Assembly (NCBI RefSeq): GCF_000702205.1
Contig: NZ_JNKW01000001.1
Coordinates: 434,001 to 498,000 of the forward strand
Direction of reading: 5' to 3'
Origin: Lachnospira multipara LB2003
GTDB lineage: Bacteria > Bacillota > Clostridia > Lachnospirales > Lachnospiraceae
DNA length: 64,000 nt
Shown here: piece by piece, positions 18,023 through 27,127 of the stretch
Position numbering within the stretch: the first letter of the stretch is position 1
Layout of the letters: every line of letters starts with the position of its first letter
Notes under the pieces: model-generated
What the model was told of the DNA's origin: nothing
The model's input: the letters and a program-made list of their open reading frames with translations, nothing else
Databases searched by the model: none
Made by a program: the position numbers and the translations under genes

Positions 18023-19375
18023 ATGGAGAGAGAAAATTTTAGGTCACGACTAGGCTTTATTTTAGTAAGTGCTGGTTGTGCAATTGGTATTGGTAATGTA
18101 TGGAAATTCCCATATGTAGCCGGTCAAAATGGTGGAGGAATATTTGTTTTATTTTATCTACTTTTTTTATTTATTATGGGAATGCCTATTCTTACAATGG
18201 AATTAGCTATAGGTAGATCCACTAAGAAGAGTATTTACAAGGCTTATAAGACACTTGAGCCTAAAAAAAGTCATTGGCATATTCATGGTATTGTATGTAT
18301 TCTTGGTAGTTTAATGCTTATGATGTATTACACAAGTGTTGCAGGTTGGATGTTAAATTACGCTCTTAAATTTGCCACAGGTAGTTTTGATAAAGTAAAT
18401 GATGATACCGTAGCAACTATCTTTAATAATATGCTAGAAAGCCCTGCACAAAGTCTTATTTTTATGGCTATTACAGTAGCCTTTGGAATCATTGTTTGTA
18501 GTTTCGGTTTACAAAATGGTATTGAAAAAATCACTAAGTTTATGATGCTTGGTTTAATTAGCCTAATTATTCTTTTAGCAATTCATTCTCTTACATTAGA
18601 TAAAGCTAGCGAAGGACTAAAATTTTATTTATTACCTAACACTAGTAACATTAAATCCGTTGGTATTGGAAATATTATAACTGCTGCCATGAATCAAAGC
18701 TTTTTTACACTTTCTATTGGTGCTGCTTCAATGGAAATATTTGGTAGTTATATGAATAAAGACCATTCACTTACAAGCGAAGCCCTAAGAATCAGTATTT
18801 TAGATACATTTGTTGCTATTATATCTGGCCTTATTATTTTCCCTGCTTGTTTTTCATATAATGTTGAAACAACTGCAGGTCCTTCTCTAATATTTATTAC
18901 CCTTCCTAGGGTATTTATTAATATGCCTTATGGTAGAGTTTGGGGAACTTTATTCTTTGTATTTATGACTTTTGCTTCTTTTTCTACAGTTATAGCTGTA
19001 TTTGAGAACTTAATTGCATCAGGCATGGATAACCTAGGATTTAGCCGTAAAAAATCTTCTATCATTAATTTTATTATCCTTCTTATCACATCTATTCCAT
19101 GTGCTCTAGGATATAATCTTTTAAAGAATGTTCACTTAATTAAGGGTATGGACATACTTGATAGCGAAGATTTTTTAGTTAGTAATTTAATTCTTCCAAT
19201 TGGTGCTTTAATAATCCTTTTATTCTGTGTTACTAAATACGGATGGGGATTTGATAAATTTAGAGAAGAAGCCAATGAAGGTACTGGTCTTAAGATACCT
19301 AACTTCTTTAAATACTATTTTAGATTTGTATTACCAATTCTTATTATAATCATCCTTATTCAAGGTCTAATTTAA
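18023..19375 (+). CDS. Neurotransmitter:sodium symporter (NSS) family transporter
   Basis: About 450 residues with eleven to twelve hydrophobic segments. The first helix carries GCAIGIGNVWKFPY, the NSS substrate and Na+ site, and GGGIFVLFYLL follows, as in LeuT-fold bacterial members (MhsT, TnaT, YocR). It should import an amino acid with Na+; the substrate cannot be read from sequence. The ATG at 18023 is preferred because AGGAGA lies seven bases upstream; the frame extends 16 codons further into what looks like leader sequence. Na+ dependence fits the Na+-based energetics elsewhere in the window. Confidence 0.92.
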   Translation: MERENFRSRLGFILVSAGCAIGIGNVWKFPYVAGQNGGGIFVLFYLLFLFIMGMPILTMELAIGRSTKKSIYKAYKTLEPKKSHWHIHGIVCILGSLMLMMYYTSVAGWMLNYALKFATGSFDKVNDDTVATIFNNMLESPAQSLIFMAITVAFGIIVCSFGLQNGIEKITKFMMLGLISLIILLAIHSLTLDKASEGLKFYLLPNTSNIKSVGIGNIITAAMNQSFFTLSIGAASMEIFGSYMNKDHSLTSEALRISILDTFVAIISGLIIFPACFSYNVETTAGPSLIFITLPRVFINMPYGRVWGTLFFVFMTFASFSTVIAVFENLIASGMDNLGFSRKKSSIINFIILLITSIPCALGYNLLKNVHLIKGMDILDSEDFLVSNLILPIGALIILLFCVTKYGWGFDKFREEANEGTGLKIPNFFKYYFRFVLPILIIIILIQGLI

Positions 19376-19381
19376 TAATAA

Positions 19382-19414
19382 AAGCCCTATTAAGATTTAA
19401 TCCTAATAGGGCTT
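19382..19414. terminator. Bidirectional terminator after the NSS gene
   Basis: AAGCCCTATTA (19382-19392) pairs with TAATAGGGCTT (19404-19414); flanking A and T runs serve the convergent YvyF-like gene as well, whose stop it touches. Confidence 0.8.
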
Positions 19415-19847
19415 AATTATTATCTTCTTTAGTAAATCTCATCTTTGAGTCTTTAAAGCTTGATCTATTAACTATCATTTTTACCTTTTTTTCAGGCTTA
19501 GGTTCTAGGCTATCCTTTATCTCGTTAACCGACCTTTTTATTCGTTCACTACAATCTTTACAATACTTACCTGTAAATATCATACTTCCACATCTTTCAC
19601 AGGTAAGCACAATATCTGAATCTGGTGTAATCTCTATTCTTTCATCCCTAAGCCACATCATTATTTGCTCATGGCTTACTCCAAAGACTTCCTTAAGCTT
19701 TTTTTCTGTAGTTCCAGGATTATCCCATAAATAGTCCTTAACTCTACGTAGTAAATCTTCTTCTAATTCACGACAATCCGGACACATAGTATATTTGCCA
19801 AAGATATCTTCAAACATATTATTACAATTACTACATACCCTTACCAT
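19413..19847 (-). CDS. YvyF-like zinc-ribbon protein (flagellar-operon protein family)
   Basis: 144 residues. An N-terminal zinc ribbon (CSNCNNMF...CPDC), a helical middle (residues ~25-70, a winged-helix-like stretch ending MMWLRDERIEI) and a second four-cysteine cluster (CERCGSMI...CKDC, ~83-97). This is the layout of the YvyF/TIGR03826 family, whose B. subtilis member lies in the flgM operon. The C-terminal tail is basic and probably disordered. No flagellar gene adjoins it here, so a role in motility is only suggested. Regulatory nucleic-acid binding is likely. Confidence 0.65.
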   Translation of the reverse strand: MVRVCSNCNNMFEDIFGKYTMCPDCRELEEDLLRRVKDYLWDNPGTTEKKLKEVFGVSHEQIMMWLRDERIEITPDSDIVLTCERCGSMIFTGKYCKDCSERIKRSVNEIKDSLEPKPEKKVKMIVNRSSFKDSKMRFTKEDNN

Positions 19848-19926
19848 ATAACACCTCTTAAGCGATTATTAATGGTTTCTAATATTATAGTAACATATAA
19901 GCTGCTTAAAGAATAGATATTTAACA

Positions 19927-20193
19927 TTAAAACTGAAGATATTTATTATATTCTACTAATGCTTCTTTAAGCTCATCTACATCCTTGTCCTTGTAATCAG
20001 AAACATAGAAAAACTCTGTCCAACTACCAACATCAATCTTCCATTCACCATCAAGCTGTCTAGCCTTCATGTGTATTGCATTAAATCTATGATCTTCCAT
20101 ATAATCTGACATATCTGAAATAGCTTCATCTACATTGTTAACTTCAGAAATAAATATTCTCTTACCATTACCATTTGAAAATTCAACTCTCAT
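19927..20193 (-). CDS. Small conserved-looking hypothetical protein
   Basis: 88 residues, acidic, no signal peptide or membrane helix. It starts MRVEFSNGNGKRIF and has alternating strand/helix character with several Trp and Tyr (WKIDVGSWTEFFYV), suggesting a small alpha/beta fold. I do not recognise the family. AAAGGTG lies upstream of the ATG. It is preceded by a terminator at 20306-20339 and so has its own promoter. Confidence 0.5.
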   Translation of the reverse strand: MRVEFSNGNGKRIFISEVNNVDEAISDMSDYMEDHRFNAIHMKARQLDGEWKIDVGSWTEFFYVSDYKDKDVDELKEALVEYNKYLQF

Positions 20194-20305
20194 ATATTCA
20201 CCTTTTCCTTAAAAATTATATGTAAACGTTTTCATATATTACATATTAGTTGATATAATACAGTAACAATATATAAATTACAAGTGACTTTACAAAAAAT
20301 TAACA

Positions 20306-20339
20306 AAAAGGACAAGAAATTTATTCTTGTCCCTTTTTC
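20306..20339 (-). terminator. Terminator downstream of the 20397 gene
   Basis: AAAAAGGACAAGAA...TTCTTGTCCCTTTTT hairpin; on the minus strand it is followed by TTTTTGTTAATTTTTT, suiting the minus-strand gene that ends at 20397. Confidence 0.75.
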
Positions 20340-20396
20340 TTAAAACTAGATATTTACTTACTCTAGCGTAATTCTATAATTTATTTTTTCTTATAG

Positions 20397-20726
20397 CTAT
20401 TCTTCAAATAAGCTTTCTGGTAAATATGAAAAAATATATGTAACATCAGAATTTTCTACTTCTTCTCTTGAAAATGTAATTCCCCCAGGAGTTTCACAAT
20501 CAAGATAATATCCAGATAATTCATTGTAAATTACCTTATCTCCAATTTCTAAATCTGCTTTATTTGCTTCTTTAGTCCCCTCCTCTGTTTGCTCGTATAA
20601 GGTATTTTTATTTTTACTTTCATTAAGCGAATTAGTAGTTGCTTTAACAGCATATATACTCGTTAAGGATATAAAAACTGCCAGTAAAGAAACTAAGCCT
20701 AATTTTATAAATTTCTTTTCCTTCAT
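20397..20726 (-). CDS. Small secreted or membrane-tethered protein of unknown function
   Basis: About 109 residues. The N-terminus MKEKKFIKLGLVSLLAVFIS is a typical signal peptide or anchor, with possible cleavage near VKA-TTN. The mature part is acidic and short, with one cysteine. The start at 20726 is chosen because GGAGG sits six bases upstream; the in-frame ATG at 20738 overlaps that site. A similarly sized secreted frame, broken at codon 2, lies directly upstream on the same strand at 21325-20831. Function unknown. Confidence 0.6.
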   Translation of the reverse strand: MKEKKFIKLGLVSLLAVFISLTSIYAVKATTNSLNESKNKNTLYEQTEEGTKEANKADLEIGDKVIYNELSGYYLDCETPGGITFSREEVENSDVTYIFSYLPESLFEE

Positions 20727-20830
20727 AAAAACCTCCATATTATAACTTATAGGCTTTCACCAAACTTATAACAATTGCACTTATATACATAATAGATTAA
20801 CTCATCATCCCCAAAATTTCATAAATTTAC

Positions 20831-21325
20831 TCAATTTATCCCAGTTAGTCTTGCCTCATAATTTATATTTCCCCAAATATCCAGATATACATATAAGTCA
20901 TAATACGCTGTCGCACCTGTATTTAGATTAGTTATTGAAAATTTTCTTATACAATAATCTTGTGAATTACTACCACCTCCATATCTACTTGAAGAATATA
21001 AAGTTCCTGCAAATCCATTGCAACTATTAAAATCTAGCCCAACATTTTTTATCCATGCCCATTCACCATCAGTATATGAATATGTTATCCTAATTCCAAC
21101 TGTTGTAATCACTTCATCATTATTAGGATTTAAAAAAATCTGTGCATCATACTCTGTATACTGACTGTTCAAGCTTGTTACCAATAATTCGTTAGTATCT
21201 TGCTGTTCACAACTAGCCATTTCACTAGTATTTACAGTTTCTGCCTTTACATCTTTTTTTTCAAAGATAAAAAAACAAAGAGCAAACGATGTAATAATTA
21301 AAAATTTTATTATTTTTTTCTACAT
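20831..21325 (-). pseudogene. Secreted protein gene with a TAG stop at codon 2
   Basis: A GGAGG site precedes ATG at 21325-21323, but the next codon is TAG (21322-21320). Reading on in the same frame gives KKIIKFLIITSFALC, a textbook signal peptide with a VKA-E cleavage site, then an open frame of about 150 more residues to 20831. The mature part is Tyr/Asn/Gly-rich (RYGGGSNSQ) and beta-like, with three cysteines. An internal ATG at 21220 would give 129 residues without a signal peptide and lacks a good ribosome binding site. The simplest reading is a recent nonsense mutation, or a sequencing error, in a small secreted protein of unknown family. Confidence 0.65.
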
Positions 21326-21476
21326 AAAGCCTCCATTTCGTTATACAATATGATGATATCAATCTATTATATTCTAATAGTATACCTATTGTTTTAAGAA
21401 TGCAAGTATTTTTTCTAATAAATAAGAGGAGCATAAATAGCTCCCCTTATAATTTAGCTAATATAATTTTATAGAT

Positions 21477-22910
21477 TTACACTGGATATGCCTTATTCTC
21501 ACTATCCACCTTCTTAGAATCCACTTTTGATTCCTGAGCTTCTCTATACTTAAAGAATTCAGTTGCTACCTGTGGGAAGAGGGCGTAACTTAATACATCT
21601 TCATCCTGTCTTGCATATTGCTTTACAATAGGGTCATTACGATATTTATCAAGCTGTGGCTCAATTAAGTCTGCTGGTCTACAAGTAATTGGCTCCTTAT
21701 CTCCAATAGCCTTCTTTTGAACCTCTTTATTAAATGGCTTAATTGTCTTACCAAATTCGCCTGCTAATACCTTTTTAGACTCCTTAGTAATCATCTTATA
21801 TCTTTCGCCCTGTAGGACGTTTAGTACAGCCTGTGTACCTACAATCTGTGATGAAGGTGTAACAAGAGGTGGTTCACCATAATCCTTACGAACTCTTGGA
21901 ATTTCCTCTAATACAGCCTGATACTTATCTTCTGCTCCTGCTTCTTTAAGCTGTGATACAAGGTTAGATAACATACCACCAGGTACCTGATAAAGTAGGG
22001 TCTTTATATTAACACCTAATACCTTAGTGTTCATAAGACCTGACTTAAGAGCTTCTTCTCTCATTGGCTGGAAGTAAGCAGCGATTTCAGCAAGTAACTT
22101 TTGATCAAGTCCTGTATCGTAAGGAGTTCCCTTAAAGGTTTCTACCATAACCTCAGTTGCTGGCTGGCTAGTACCCATTGAGAATGGTGAAATAGCTGTA
22201 TCAATAATATCAGCTCCAGCCTCAACTGACTTAAGATATGTCATTGAAGCTACACCTGAAGTATAATGTGTATGCATTTCAATAGGTAAATTTGAACCTG
22301 CCTTTAGAGCCTTAACAAGCTTTGTAGCCTCATAAGGAACAAGCAAGCCTGCCATATCCTTTATACAAATCGAATCTGCACCCATCTCTTCAATAGCCTT
22401 GGCAGTCTTTTCCCAATACTCTAGTGTATAAGCATCACCAAGGGTATATGAAAGAGCGATTTGAGCATGTGCCTTAGGATTTTCCTTCTTAACTAGCTTA
22501 ACTGCATTAACTGCTGTTTGTAAATTTCTTAAATCATTAAAGCAATCAAAAATTCTAATAATATCAATACCGTTAGCAATTGATTTTTGAACAAAATATT
22601 CAACTACATCATCTGCATAATGATTATAACCTAAAATATTCTGTCCTCTAAAAAGCATCTGTAACTTAGTATTCTTAAAGCCATCTCTTAGCTTTCTAAG
22701 TCTTTCCCATGGGTCTTCCTTTAAGAAACGTAGTGATGCATCAAATGTAGCACCACCCCAGCATTCTACTGCATGGTATCCAACCTTATCCATTTTATCT
22801 ATAATTGGTAGCATCTGCTCTGTTGTCATTCTTGTAGCAATAAGTGACTGATGAGCATCTCTTAGGACTGTCTCTGTAATCTTAAGAGGCTTTTTAATTT
22901 CTTCTGCCAT
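21477..22910 (-). CDS. Oxaloacetate decarboxylase alpha / transcarboxylase 5S-type carboxyltransferase subunit
   Basis: 477 residues. It has the HMG-CoA-lyase-like TIM barrel with TVLRDAHQSL (metal Asp), FRGQN, the lysine motif CIKDMAGL and the metal pair HTHYTSG, followed by the conserved PYC/OADA domain (~300-455). It moves CO2 between oxaloacetate or pyruvate and biotin. The fused C-terminal biotin domain found in many OadA proteins is missing; the carrier is the separate gene at 24153. It is the last gene of the operon starting at 26846 and follows the membrane beta subunit by 17 bp. Confidence 0.9.
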   Translation of the reverse strand: MAEEIKKPLKITETVLRDAHQSLIATRMTTEQMLPIIDKMDKVGYHAVECWGGATFDASLRFLKEDPWERLRKLRDGFKNTKLQMLFRGQNILGYNHYADDVVEYFVQKSIANGIDIIRIFDCFNDLRNLQTAVNAVKLVKKENPKAHAQIALSYTLGDAYTLEYWEKTAKAIEEMGADSICIKDMAGLLVPYEATKLVKALKAGSNLPIEMHTHYTSGVASMTYLKSVEAGADIIDTAISPFSMGTSQPATEVMVETFKGTPYDTGLDQKLLAEIAAYFQPMREEALKSGLMNTKVLGVNIKTLLYQVPGGMLSNLVSQLKEAGAEDKYQAVLEEIPRVRKDYGEPPLVTPSSQIVGTQAVLNVLQGERYKMITKESKKVLAGEFGKTIKPFNKEVQKKAIGDKEPITCRPADLIEPQLDKYRNDPIVKQYARQDEDVLSYALFPQVATEFFKYREAQESKVDSKKVDSENKAYPV

Positions 22911-22927
22911 TTTTTATCCCTCCAATT

Positions 22928-24079
22928 TTAATATATGCCAAACATTGCCATAAAAGTTCCTGCTGCAACTGCTGTACCAATTACACCAGCTACATTAGGT
23001 CCCATAGCATGCATAAGTAAGAAGTTACTTGGATCTGCTTTAGCACCTTCTTTTTGTGATACTCTAGCTGCCATTGGCACTGCTGATACACCAGCTGAAC
23101 CAATAAGTGGATTAACCTTGCCATGAGTAAGAAGGCACATTAACTTACCAAATAATACACCTGCTGCCGTACCAAACATAAAGGCAACAAGACCAAGACC
23201 TACAATCTTTAAAGTATCAAGGTTTAAGAATGCTTCTGCACTTGTTGTAGCACCTACTGATGTACCAAGAATTATTACAACGATATACATTAAAGCATTT
23301 GATGCTGTTTCTGTAAGCTGCTTTACAACACCTGATTCTCTAAATAAATTACCTAGCATTAACATACCAACAAGTGGTGCTGTTGTAGGTAAAATCATAA
23401 CAACTACGATTGTTACAATAATTGGGAATAGAATCTTTTCAAGCTTAGATACAGGACGAAGCTGCTCCATCTTAATAGCTCTTTCCTTCTTAGTTGTAAG
23501 TACTTTCATAATTGGTGGCTGAATAATAGGTACAAGTGACATATATGAGTATGCTGCAACTGCAATTGGTCCCATATATTTTGTCTGACCTAGCTTACCT
23601 GCAAGGAAAATTGATGTAGGACCATCTGCACCACCAATAATTGAAATTGCTGCTGCCGCCTTATCTGGGAAGCCCATAAAGATTGCCAGAATGTAAGCTG
23701 CAAAAATACCAAACTGAGCTGCAGCTCCAAGTAAAAAGCTCTTAGGATTAGCAATCAAAGGTCCAAAATCTGTCATTGCACCAACTCCTAGGAAAATAAG
23801 AGATGGCAAGATGCTCCATTCATCTAACAAATAAAAGTAATGTAACAAACCGCCTACACCATTACTTGAATCTTCTATTGCAAGCATAATATCTGGATAG
23901 AGATTTACAAGTAACATACCAAATGAAATTGGTACAAGTAGGAGAGGCTCATATTCTTTCTTTATAGCCAAATACATAAAAAACAACGCTACCAAAACCA
24001 TTATATAATTGCCCCATGTTAGGCCAAAAAAGGCTGTTTGGTGAACGAGGTTTCCTAGTGTGCTTATTATATAACTCAT
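22928..24079 (-). CDS. Na+-translocating decarboxylase beta subunit (OadB/MmdB/GcdB family)
   Basis: About 383 residues with nine or more hydrophobic segments and the family motifs GVGAMTDFGPLI and SIIGGADGPTSIF, which hold residues for Na+ and proton passage. It decarboxylates carboxybiotin and couples that to Na+ export. The start at 24079 is preferred: GGAGGG lies seven bases upstream, whereas the ATG seven codons earlier lies in front of that site. It follows the biotin carrier by 73 bp and precedes the 5S-type subunit by 17 bp. Confidence 0.94.
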   Translation of the reverse strand: MSYIISTLGNLVHQTAFFGLTWGNYIMVLVALFFMYLAIKKEYEPLLLVPISFGMLLVNLYPDIMLAIEDSSNGVGGLLHYFYLLDEWSILPSLIFLGVGAMTDFGPLIANPKSFLLGAAAQFGIFAAYILAIFMGFPDKAAAAISIIGGADGPTSIFLAGKLGQTKYMGPIAVAAYSYMSLVPIIQPPIMKVLTTKKERAIKMEQLRPVSKLEKILFPIIVTIVVVMILPTTAPLVGMLMLGNLFRESGVVKQLTETASNALMYIVVIILGTSVGATTSAEAFLNLDTLKIVGLGLVAFMFGTAAGVLFGKLMCLLTHGKVNPLIGSAGVSAVPMAARVSQKEGAKADPSNFLLMHAMGPNVAGVIGTAVAAGTFMAMFGIY

Positions 24080-24152
24080 TAAAATCCCTCCGATGTCCAT
24101 TTCTTTCTAAAAAAATAAATGTCTTTATTTTTCAAAAGAAATCTCTATATTC

Positions 24153-24515
24153 TTAGTTTAAAGATGCCAAAAGCTTTCCTGACTCAACAGAATCTCCAGC
24201 TGCTACTTCAATTGAAGCTACAACTCCATCCTGTGGTGCTTGAATTTCATTTTCCATCTTCATAGCTTCAAGTATCATAAGGACATCGCCTTTCTTTACT
24301 GAATCTCCAGTCTTTACATTAACCTTTAAAATCTTTCCTGGCATTGGAGCATTTACCTTTACTGCACCAGTTGTGCCTGTTTTTGTTGGTGTTGCTGCTT
24401 TAACTGCTTTTGTCACTGTATTTGCTTTCTTTTTACTATTATCTGCTCCGTTTATTCCCTCTTCTACAGTAACCTCATAAACATTACCATTTACTGTAAT
24501 TGTATAATTCTTCAT
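24153..24515 (-). CDS. Biotin carboxyl carrier protein of the decarboxylase complex
   Basis: 120 residues. An N-terminal strand region (~1-20), a Lys/Thr/Ala-rich flexible linker (~25-50) and a biotinyl domain (~51-120) with the EAMKMEN motif; K86 is the biotinylated lysine. Paired glycine turns (APMPGKIL and APQDGVV) frame the hammerhead fold. This carrier should shuttle CO2 between the carboxyltransferase(s) and the membrane beta subunit. It matches GcdC/MmdC and the 1.3S transcarboxylase subunit in design. Confidence 0.93.
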   Translation of the reverse strand: MKNYTITVNGNVYEVTVEEGINGADNSKKKANTVTKAVKAATPTKTGTTGAVKVNAPMPGKILKVNVKTGDSVKKGDVLMILEAMKMENEIQAPQDGVVASIEVAAGDSVESGKLLASLN

Positions 24516-24548
24516 TAAACTTATCCTCCATCTTTTAATCTAAAGATT

Positions 24549-25379
24549 CTATCTTTTTCGTCTTATAGAACGAATTACTAATCCATTTGAGTTTTTCTCA
24601 CCTTCATAAGCTGTAATAGCTGCTGTTATAACCGCTACTAGTTCAAGGTCATCTACTAACTCTTCAGATTCATTATTTTCTACAATTTCTTTATCATCTT
24701 TCTCATCCTCTACCTTCTGCTCTTGCTTTCGGTTTTGGAATTTATTAATAAACTTAAATAACGAGATGATAAAAGAAATAAAGACTAATACAACAAATAC
24801 TGTTCCCATTCCAATTACTGTATTCATTGCTGCTTTATAAAGCTTTTGTGATGTTGAATATGTTGGATTAATTGCTGCTCCTGTAATGTAATATTCATCA
24901 TCAATTGTAAATTCAAAATTCACTTCTTCATTTTTCTCATATGCTGCGTTAGCACTTATAACACAAAGCTTTCCAGTTTCTTTACTTGGAGTGATTTTTA
25001 TAGAATCTGTATCTATTTTATTAAGCTTTCCAAGTTCATCCCTTGTGGCATTCCATGTGTTATATACCTGTACTGTGCTGTCATTAAATCCGTAATAATT
25101 TACTAGATATCGATTTCCAGTTATATCATATAGACTAATATTATTATTAGCATCTGATATTAAGCCATCTTCGCTTCTTGCATCTAGATAAGTTATAAAG
25201 TCTATTACCCATTGCTTAATACTTGTTTCATAAGTATCAATTATTGTTTGCTTAGACTGCATTTTTACTGATGCTGTATCAATTGTCTTGCTCTCCTTAA
25301 AGCCACAAGCAGTTAATCCAAAACACATTACTATCATGCAAAGAAGTGATATAACTCTTTTTAAATATTTTTTATTCAT
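24549..25379 (-). CDS. OadG-type gamma subunit with an added lipoprotein domain
   Basis: 276 residues. The N-terminus carries a lipoprotein signal with LTAC25, then ~160 residues of extracytoplasmic sequence, one membrane helix (~185-210: MGTVFVVLVFISFIISL), an acidic linker and a C-terminal VAVITAAITAYEG...IRSIRRKR end typical of OadG. Ordinary OadG subunits are about 80-100 residues and start at the helix, so this one has an extra externally displayed domain. OadG stabilises the decarboxylase complex. Its place between the two carboxylase-type genes and the carrier supports the assignment. Confidence 0.8.
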   Translation of the reverse strand: MNKKYLKRVISLLCMIVMCFGLTACGFKESKTIDTASVKMQSKQTIIDTYETSIKQWVIDFITYLDARSEDGLISDANNNISLYDITGNRYLVNYYGFNDSTVQVYNTWNATRDELGKLNKIDTDSIKITPSKETGKLCVISANAAYEKNEEVNFEFTIDDEYYITGAAINPTYSTSQKLYKAAMNTVIGMGTVFVVLVFISFIISLFKFINKFQNRKQEQKVEDEKDDKEIVENNESEELVDDLELVAVITAAITAYEGEKNSNGLVIRSIRRKR

Positions 25380-25397
25380 AAAAGAATCTCCATTCCA

Positions 25398-26846
25398 TTA
25401 GATTGTTCCGTGTTTTTTGTCTCTACGAAGTTCCTGCTTTCCATAAAGCATTTCAAGAGCTGCTGATAAATACTGTCTTGTACACTCTGGTGCAATTATT
25501 GTATCTACATAACCTCTCTTTGCCATACTTAAGGTTGAGTTATTTAATTCATTAAATTCTGATACTTTTTCCTGAATTTTTCCAGTTACGTCTGATGCAT
25601 TATTAATCTCGTCTTCGTAAATTATCTTTACTGCTGACTCTGCATCCATAACTCCTACTAAAACTCCATCCCAAGCATAAACTAAATCAGCTCCAAGAGA
25701 TTTAGAATTCATTGCTAAATAAGCACTTCCATAAGAATCGCCAACAATTACATTGATTTTTGGTACATCTGCATTAGCAAAGGCATATGTTAACTTAGCT
25801 ACTGCTCTTGCAATTCTTTTTTCTGCCTCTACAGTAGCTTCATAACCTGATACATTAGTAAGGGATACTATTGGAATTTCTAGGGCATTACAAAATGTAA
25901 CAAAGTCTGCTGCCTTAGTTGCTCCATCCACTGTTAATCCCTTAGCAAATTTAGAAATTTCCTTGCCATCCTTGTCATAACAGCAAATTCTATTAGCTAC
26001 AGCACCCATTGTAATGCCATCAATTCTAATAAAACCTACTACCATTTCCTTAGCAAAGTCTTTCTTAACTTCAATAAACATATTGTCATCTGAAATTTCT
26101 GTTAAAACTAAACTTGGATCATTTACGTTAGCATAGGCATTCTCACATAGTCTATTTAGATCATCTGTTGATGATACATCTACTAACTGACCCTCTTCGT
26201 AATTAGCTGGTAAAATAGAAATAAGATCTCTAATGCCACTAGCTATTGTCTCCTCATTACCAGTAAAATCAACTACACCAGATTCTGCCATAAACTTAGC
26301 AGATGATGTATCTAATTTTTCCTCGTAATTTCCTTCTAGAGCATTAGGACTATTGACGAATAACTTAGCATTTGTCTCTTCCATAAATGAAAAATCAGAC
26401 ATTTCTAGAACTACTGCTAAGCCACCTCCACAAGTTCCATACACAGCACTTATCATTGGTATAACACCTGAGCATTCGCTCATTTTTGAATAAATTTTAC
26501 CGAATCCATAAAGTGCATCTGTTGCTTCTTGTAATCTTAAACCTGCACAATCAAGCAAACCAATTACTGGTGTTCCACTCTTTAGTGCTAAATCAAGAAG
26601 GTTAACAATTTTTCTAGCATGCATCTCCCCGATTGTACCGTTAAGTACTGATGCATCCTGACTGTAAATATAAACAGGATTTCCATTAACTGCTCCAAAA
26701 CCGGTAATTACACCATCTGATGGAGCTTTCTTTTCCTGACTGTTAAAATCAGTTGCTCTAGCTGTTACTAAGCTTCCAATTTCAACAAAGCTATTATCAT
26801 CAAGAATTGACTCTATTCTTGATAATGCTTTTGTAGTATCGCTCAT
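25398..26846 (-). CDS. Acyl-CoA carboxyltransferase subunit (MmdA / transcarboxylase 12S-like)
   Basis: 482 residues with the two crotonase-fold halves of a biotin-dependent carboxyltransferase: an N-terminal half with YGTCGGGLAVV and a C-terminal half with NVSGYEATVEAEKRIARAVAKL. Related proteins are methylmalonyl-CoA decarboxylase alpha and the 12S subunit of propionibacterial transcarboxylase. The acyl-CoA substrate is not set by sequence alone. It is the first gene of a five-gene minus-strand operon with OadG-like, biotin carrier, beta and 5S-type genes. The start is preceded by GGAGGAGGG. Confidence 0.9.
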   Translation of the reverse strand: MSDTTKALSRIESILDDNSFVEIGSLVTARATDFNSQEKKAPSDGVITGFGAVNGNPVYIYSQDASVLNGTIGEMHARKIVNLLDLALKSGTPVIGLLDCAGLRLQEATDALYGFGKIYSKMSECSGVIPMISAVYGTCGGGLAVVLEMSDFSFMEETNAKLFVNSPNALEGNYEEKLDTSSAKFMAESGVVDFTGNEETIASGIRDLISILPANYEEGQLVDVSSTDDLNRLCENAYANVNDPSLVLTEISDDNMFIEVKKDFAKEMVVGFIRIDGITMGAVANRICCYDKDGKEISKFAKGLTVDGATKAADFVTFCNALEIPIVSLTNVSGYEATVEAEKRIARAVAKLTYAFANADVPKINVIVGDSYGSAYLAMNSKSLGADLVYAWDGVLVGVMDAESAVKIIYEDEINNASDVTGKIQEKVSEFNELNNSTLSMAKRGYVDTIIAPECTRQYLSAALEMLYGKQELRRDKKHGTI

Positions 26847-27001
26847 TATCTCTAGCCCTCCTCCATTAATTGTTAATGTAAATTATACATAACTAAAATA
26901 TATTTTATAATATAATCGCCACAAAAACAAGGCTTTTTGCACAAAGAAAGATGGGGCTTTTACTATATTTTCATAAGTTTTTTACGAGATTATGTCTATT
27001 A

Positions 27002-27020
27002 ATTTTGTTATAGAATAGAT
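27002..27020 (+). promoter_or_regulatory. 19-bp motif before thiN, shared with 17959-17977
   Basis: ATTTTGTTATAGAATAGAT is repeated exactly from the NSS promoter region. Downstream, TATAAT at 27025-27030 could provide a -10 box about 100 bp before the start codon. Confidence 0.35.
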
Positions 27021-27127
27021 TGCATATAATATATATTTTTGTATTGATTTTTGATTAAAATAGACATAAAATTTGATAAATCCAAGGTCTTATGCTAGTC
27101 TACTAGATGGATACATGGAGGTTTATT

